Positions 59,890 to 64,000 of a stretch of 64,000 bases of DNA are shown here, in pieces. Source of the stretch: Natronolimnobius baerhuensis (GTDB lineage Archaea; Halobacteriota; Halobacteria; Halobacteriales; Natrialbaceae); the NCBI RefSeq assembly GCF_002177135.1, contig NZ_MWPH01000002.1:434001-498000 (forward strand), given 5' to 3'. Position 1 is the first letter of the stretch, and every line of letters starts with the position of its first letter. A program made the position numbers and the translations under genes. The notes beneath the pieces are model-generated. The model made no database searches, had not been told where the DNA came from, and worked only from the letters and a program-made list of their open reading frames with translations.

Positions 59890-61743
59890 CTATGAATCCC
59901 AGGCCTCGACGAACTCGGTCGGGAGCGTTCCGATGTCGATTCCCCAGGCGATCGGCAGCCACACGAGCGCAACGGCGGTAATCAGGATGATCCCGATTAT
60001 GTTGAGTCCAACCCCGACTTTGGCCATCTGCGGGAGCGTAATGTAGCCACTGCCGAAGACAATCGCGTTCGGCGGCGTCGCGACCGGGAGCATGAACGCG
60101 AACGAGGCTGCGGTCGCAGCCGCGATCATCAGTCCGAAGGGGTGGACGCCGATTCCGACTGCAACACCGGCGAGAATCGGCATCAACATCGCCGTCGTCG
60201 CCGTGTTCGATGTCACTTCGGTCAGGAAGATCGTCATGACAACCACGGATAGAAGGATGAGCACCATGGGGACGCCAGCGAGTGCCTGCAGTTGCTCGCC
60301 GATCCACGCCGCGAGACCGGTATCGCCGAAGCCGGCAGCGATGGCGAGTCCGCCACCGAACAGGAGGATAACGCCCCATGGGATGTCGACGGCGTTCTCC
60401 CAGTCGAGTAAGAACGTGTGGTCGCCGCTCTCAGTGGTCGTCGGCAGCGTAAAGAGGATCATTGCACCGCCGATAGCGACGACGGTGTCGGCGTCTTCGG
60501 GGACGGGGACCCCGAAAATGGGATCCAGTACCAGCGCGATTGCGCCAGGAACAATCGCTGGCGAAGAATCGAACTGGCCAATCAGGCTGGCGCCGATCCA
60601 GGTGACGGCCATGCCGATGAAGACGACGAGGACCAGTTTCTCCTGCTTGCCCATCACGCCGAGGTCAGAGAGTTGCCGATCGATCGTATCGGCACCAATC
60701 GGCAACTCGTCGAACTGAGGCGACATCGCGAGACGTGTGACGTACAGGTACACCGTCGCGAGACCGACGAGTGAGATCGGGACACCATAGAGCATCCACT
60801 GCGCGAAGGAGATCGACTCGCCGAACAACTCGCTGGCCTGGCCCGCAAAGAGGATGTTCGGCGGCGTCCCGATCAGCGTTGCGACGCCGCCGACGGAGGC
60901 ACCGTAGGCGATACACAGCATCAGCGCCACGCCGAACGAGAAGTTGCCCTGACTGGTGTCGATATCGAGTCCAGTCTCATCGATCAGGTCGGCAGTCTGG
61001 TAGATGACCGCCAGCGCGATAGGCACCATCATCATCACGGTTGCGCTGTTCGAGACCCACATCGAGAGAAACGCCGTCGCGATCATGAACCCGAGAATGA
61101 GCCTCGAGGGTTCTGTGCCGACGGCTTTGATCGTTCGCAAGGCGATCCGTCGGTGCAGTCCCCATCGCTGCATTGCCATCGCGAGGAAGAAACCGCCCAT
61201 AAAGAGGAAGATCAGCGGATCGGCGTACGACGGCGTCGTGTCCTCGGCCGGCAGCGCGCCGGTCAGTGGAAATAACGGAATCGGCAGCAACGACGTTGCA
61301 GGGATCGGAATTGCCTCGGACATCCACCAAACGGCGACCCAGGCGGTGACCGCGGCGACCGCCTGTCCTTCTGGCGTGAGTCCCTCCGGCGTCGGTGACA
61401 GGTAGATCAGTGCAAACAGTAGTGGACCGAGCACGAAGCCGATTTTCTGTCGAAGTCCGTACGAGCCGCCGCCGACGTCGAACGGATTTCCGTCATCGTC
61501 GTCCCGGTCGCCGCCGCTGCCAGGGTCCGCGCCCGGTCCGTTTCCATCTCCCGGATTTCGGCCGCCGTCGGCGAACGCCTTCTCCGCAAGTCGTTTTTCC
61601 TCGTCGGTCACGCCGTCCATGTCTCGGACAATCGCCGGCCCATCGAGGCGGAGATACGCTTTCGTCTGGGCGTTGAGTCGCCACAGATAGTTCCAGAGCC
61701 GTTGAATAAACGGTTGATCTGTTTCCCGAGGGGCATCCACCAT
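59890..61743 (-). CDS. SLC13/DASS-family sodium-coupled anion transporter
   Basis: 617 residues, about 12 helices. The family motifs are present: the SNT repeats (SNSATVMMMVPIALAV and TSNTATTAMLMPILAG) that bind Na+ and substrate. A Gly/Asp-rich cytosolic N-terminal 100 residues precedes the first helix. It imports dicarboxylates, sulfate or phosphate. ATG 61743 lies 28 bp after the ATTTATAC TATA box (leaderless); the ATG at 61755 is less likely. Confidence 0.9.
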   Translation of the reverse strand: MVDAPRETDQPFIQRLWNYLWRLNAQTKAYLRLDGPAIVRDMDGVTDEEKRLAEKAFADGGRNPGDGNGPGADPGSGGDRDDDDGNPFDVGGGSYGLRQKIGFVLGPLLFALIYLSPTPEGLTPEGQAVAAVTAWVAVWWMSEAIPIPATSLLPIPLFPLTGALPAEDTTPSYADPLIFLFMGGFFLAMAMQRWGLHRRIALRTIKAVGTEPSRLILGFMIATAFLSMWVSNSATVMMMVPIALAVIYQTADLIDETGLDIDTSQGNFSFGVALMLCIAYGASVGGVATLIGTPPNILFAGQASELFGESISFAQWMLYGVPISLVGLATVYLYVTRLAMSPQFDELPIGADTIDRQLSDLGVMGKQEKLVLVVFIGMAVTWIGASLIGQFDSSPAIVPGAIALVLDPIFGVPVPEDADTVVAIGGAMILFTLPTTTESGDHTFLLDWENAVDIPWGVILLFGGGLAIAAGFGDTGLAAWIGEQLQALAGVPMVLILLSVVVMTIFLTEVTSNTATTAMLMPILAGVAVGIGVHPFGLMIAAATAASFAFMLPVATPPNAIVFGSGYITLPQMAKVGVGLNIIGIILITAVALVWLPIAWGIDIGTLPTEFVEAWDS

Positions 61744-61767
61744 TATTCCTCTCATGCCCGACAGAAC

Positions 61768-61775
61768 GTATAAAT
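61768..61775 (-). promoter_or_regulatory. TATA box of SLC13 transporter gene
   Basis: On the minus strand ATTTATAC is centred 28 bp before ATG 61743, the spacing of a leaderless haloarchaeal promoter. Confidence 0.5.
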
Positions 61776-61916
61776 AGTAGCGATCGTAGCCTTCCGAAAG
61801 GAGACGCTACATAGTTCTCGAGCCAGCATAGTCGGTGATAAACATAACATTAGTTCTATCTCTGGCAGTCGTTCGAGAGCGGATGTGTTTACACTCATCG
61901 CGGCGTCCCTTGAGGT

Positions 61917-62291
61917 ATGCCACTGCTACAGTTCGACACGACGCTGTCGCTGTCGGCCGAGGAAAAAACAGCACTCGCAGACCGGGTAACCGACTCCTAC
62001 ACGGCTGAGATGGCAACAACGGCGGGCCACGTCGCAGTGACCATCCGCGAGCGCGACCCGGCCGACCTCCATCTCGGGCGTGCGGTCGATGGTCCGCTTG
62101 TCTTCCTCGACGCCGAGATTCGACGCGGCCGGTCGGTCAACCGCAAGCGCGCGTTCGCCCTCGAGACGTTCGCGTACCTTGGCGAGACGTTCGACGTGCC
62201 CGACGAGAATATGAAGGTCGTGTTCACCGAACATCCCGGCGAGTCGATGATGGGTGTCGACCGCGTCGGCGGTGAGTGGGATAGCGAGTGA
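61917..62291 (+). CDS. Tautomerase-superfamily protein
   Basis: 124 residues. Pro2 follows the initiator Met (MPLLQFDTTL), as in 4-oxalocrotonate tautomerase and MIF-like enzymes where it is the catalytic base. Length is roughly that of a fused two-unit member. VTIRERDPADLHLG and NMKVVFTEHPG complete the beta-alpha pattern. Substrate unknown. Confidence 0.78.
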   Translation: MPLLQFDTTLSLSAEEKTALADRVTDSYTAEMATTAGHVAVTIRERDPADLHLGRAVDGPLVFLDAEIRRGRSVNRKRAFALETFAYLGETFDVPDENMKVVFTEHPGESMMGVDRVGGEWDSE

Positions 62292-62404
62292 GTCGACGGT
62301 CCAGACCGACGCGGTGGCTCGCTGCCGGGTGACGAAGCTGTCGTCCCGGAACGTGTCTCCGCCTTCGGGACTGTAAAGCGCCCGCTCGTGGAACCCCGAA
62401 GTCG

Positions 62405-63601
62405 ATGGATCGGTCGTATCGGCGGACGGTCTCGCTCGTCACGCTGTGGCAGGTGTCGGCGAGCATTTGTTACTACACCGTCTTTGCGGCGACGCCCTTT
62501 TTCCGCGATGAGTTCGGTCTCTCGCGACTGTCGGTTGGCTTCGTCGTGACGGCGTTGACACTGGGTTATGCGGTCTGGTTGCTGCCTGTTGGCGCGCTGA
62601 TCGACCGCTTTGGGGAGAGGCGTACACTCGTGATCGGCCTGGTCGGACTCTCAGCCGGTGCTGCGATGGTCGCCGGTGCGCCAACCTATGCGCTCTTGCT
62701 CGCGGCAGCATTCTTTCTCGGATCGATGTACGCGACGGCGATCCCGGGGACGAACAAGGCGGTCTACGACAACATCGCCGCGGGACGCCAGAACTTCGCG
62801 ATGGGGATCAAGCAGGTCGGCGTCACCGCCGGCAGCGGCATCAGTTCGCTGCTCGTAACCGGTCTCGCGGGCGTCCTCTTCTGGCAGGCCGGCTTCCTGA
62901 TCGCTACTGGCGTCGGCCTCGTCGTCGCCGTCATCTTCGCAGTCCTCTACAGCGGCACCAGTGACGGTGGAACCGCGGAGTACCCCGATTTCAGGGCACT
63001 CTCGCACAACCGGCCGTACCGGGTGCTCGTCGCCGCAGGGTTTTTTCTCGGCGCAGCGCTGTTTACCACGACCGGATACACCGTCCTCTACGTCGAAGAA
63101 GAGATCGGTACCTCGGTCGTCTTCGCGGGTGTCGTCCTCGCGCTCGTCCAACTGTTCGGTAGCTTCGGCCGGATTCTCACGGGGTGGCTGAGCGACATCC
63201 TCCCCGGCGAGCCGGACACCCGAATCGGTGCGATTCTGATCGTCCAGGCCGTCGTCGGCGCTGGGATGTTCGTTGTCGTCGCGGCGACCGACAGCCCCTG
63301 GAGTGCCGTCGTCGCCTTCTCGGCGCTTGGCTTTTTCGTCCTCGGAAACACCGGCGTCTACTACTCCTACATGGCGACGCTCGTCACTGCCGACGAGATG
63401 GGCGGCGCGACCGCCGCCGGCCAACTCGCGCTCGTCGTCGGCTCAGTTGTCGCTCCGCCCGCCTTTGGCTACCTCGCAGACACCGTCGGCTACCGAAGTT
63501 CGTGGTGGCTACTCGCCGTCGGCACCCTCGTCGCTGCCGCGCTCTTGGTTTATGCGATCCGCCTCGAGCCGCCCGTAGATGAGCCGGCAATGCAGGAGTA
63601 A
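62405..63601 (+). CDS. Major facilitator superfamily transporter
   Basis: 398 residues with 12 helices. The loop 2-3 motif GALIDRFGERRTLVIG and the loop 8-9 GWLSDILPGEPDTRIG mark the MFS; the first helices resemble nitrate or sugar-acid carriers (OFA/ACS-like) by the layout TLGYAVWLLPVGAL. Substrate unknown. It lies 113 bp after the tautomerase. Confidence 0.88.
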   Translation: MDRSYRRTVSLVTLWQVSASICYYTVFAATPFFRDEFGLSRLSVGFVVTALTLGYAVWLLPVGALIDRFGERRTLVIGLVGLSAGAAMVAGAPTYALLLAAAFFLGSMYATAIPGTNKAVYDNIAAGRQNFAMGIKQVGVTAGSGISSLLVTGLAGVLFWQAGFLIATGVGLVVAVIFAVLYSGTSDGGTAEYPDFRALSHNRPYRVLVAAGFFLGAALFTTTGYTVLYVEEEIGTSVVFAGVVLALVQLFGSFGRILTGWLSDILPGEPDTRIGAILIVQAVVGAGMFVVVAATDSPWSAVVAFSALGFFVLGNTGVYYSYMATLVTADEMGGATAAGQLALVVGSVVAPPAFGYLADTVGYRSSWWLLAVGTLVAAALLVYAIRLEPPVDEPAMQE

Positions 63602-63671
63602 GCGGCCATGTCACCCCGTTATCCGTAGAATACAGAGAATTGCTTTATGCGCCGGACCCCAATTGAGGCGT

Positions 63672-64000
63672 ATGTACCGCATCTTACTGCCGGTCGATCG
63701 AAGCGAGTCACGAGCGCGCACACAGGCCGACGCAGTCCTCGAGATGCCGGCCGCTCCGGGCGACCTCGCTGTTGATGTCGTGCACGTCCACGACGAGGTA
63801 TCGACGCCGGACGCGGAGTGGGCCGCCGGCGGCAGCTTCGCCGAAACCTACGCCGAAGAAATGGCCGACCACGTCCGCAACGCCGACCGAATTCCATCGG
63901 CGGTCGAAGTCGCAGTTGAGCGCCTCGAGTCGAGCGACCTCGAGTACGCGGTTCACGAACGAAGCGGGGGGCCGGCCGAGGCAATTCTCGAACTCGCGGA
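63672..64000 (+). CDS. Universal stress protein, 3' end cut by the window
   Basis: The frame starts MYRILLPVDRSESRARTQ, the UspA N-terminal strand, and runs to the last base. The ATP-binding loop would lie further on. A TATA-like GCTTTATG at about 63641-63648 is 27 bp before the ATG (leaderless). Similar type to the gene at 9470, but diverged. Confidence 0.82.
   Translation, partial: MYRILLPVDRSESRARTQADAVLEMPAAPGDLAVDVVHVHDEVSTPDAEWAAGGSFAETYAEEMADHVRNADRIPSAVEVAVERLESSDLEYAVHERSGGPAEAILELA

Overview
The window reads as chromosomal DNA of an extremely halophilic archaeon, most likely of the Natrialbaceae type (Natrinema, Haloterrigena, Natronorubrum or Natrialba relatives). The evidence is high GC, very acidic predicted proteins, CTCGAG-rich sequence, many start codons about 27-30 bases after a TATA-like box (leaderless transcripts), and archaeal markers: Orc1/Cdc6, TiaS, SecE-Spt5, MBF1, DRG GTPase and a PGF-CTERM surface protein. 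The genus call is inference.

Layout. 1-2622: 3' part of an RND/MMPL exporter. 2640-4780: a probable replication origin, with an orc1/cdc6 gene bracketed by five copies of a 13-bp core (three upstream in direct orientation, two downstream inverted) plus purine-rich tandem repeats. 4779-7745: a 988-residue membrane-anchored protein of about 13 tandem YegP/DUF1508-like units. 7754-17837: sugar-phosphate transferase, universal stress protein, two small membrane proteins, ThuA-like protein, aldo/keto reductase, esterase, double glyoxalase, NhaC antiporter, DRG GTPase. 18054-24799: small conserved protein, PGF-CTERM surface glycoprotein, TiaS, an HTH regulator with a putative self-operator, glutaredoxin, NCS2 purine permease. 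24994-28400: TrkA, a tnpB-only IS1341-type element with paired end hairpins, and an orphan DNA methyltransferase. 28571-37939: glutathionyl-hydroquinone reductase-like protein, sugar epimerase/dehydrogenase, Tat lipoprotein, alcohol dehydrogenase, AI-2E exporter family protein, SRPBCC, HAD phosphatase, MutS-like ATPase. 38057-41977: a Tat-exported GH11 xylanase with two carbohydrate-binding modules, PurF, a 47-residue membrane protein, DUF420. 42090-42377: a hairpin cluster next to tRNA-Leu(GAG). 42518-47094: MBF1, AlaX editing protein, a gene remnant, then glucose dehydrogenase and gluconate dehydratase. 47167-49306: HtrA protease, acidic protein, SecE-Spt5. 49256-49572: repeated fragments of the nusG 3' end. 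49759-64000: HTTM protein, zinc finger, PHP, Mut7-C, PolX and DUF5788 genes, rhomboid protease, endonuclease V, SDR, SLC13 transporter, tautomerase, MFS transporter and a partial universal stress protein.

How genes work together. gdh and gnaD are the first two steps of the semi-phosphorylative Entner-Doudoroff pathway, and the gnaD promoter carries a match to the TrmB-type motif as I remember it. secE and nusG are translationally coupled. A group of nucleic-acid enzymes (PHP, Mut7-C, PolX, DUF5788, then EndoV 2 kb further) suggests a repair neighbourhood. The xylanase indicates plant polymer degradation outside the cell, and the sugar dehydrogenases and MFS/SLC13 carriers could belong to the same lifestyle.

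Most notable: the origin with its bracketing repeats, the YegP-repeat protein beside it, the TnpB element with covarying end hairpins, the tRNA-Leu hairpin cluster with a 9-bp duplication of the tRNA end, the nusG tail duplications, and the GH11 xylanase. No CRISPR array, rRNA or prophage was seen.
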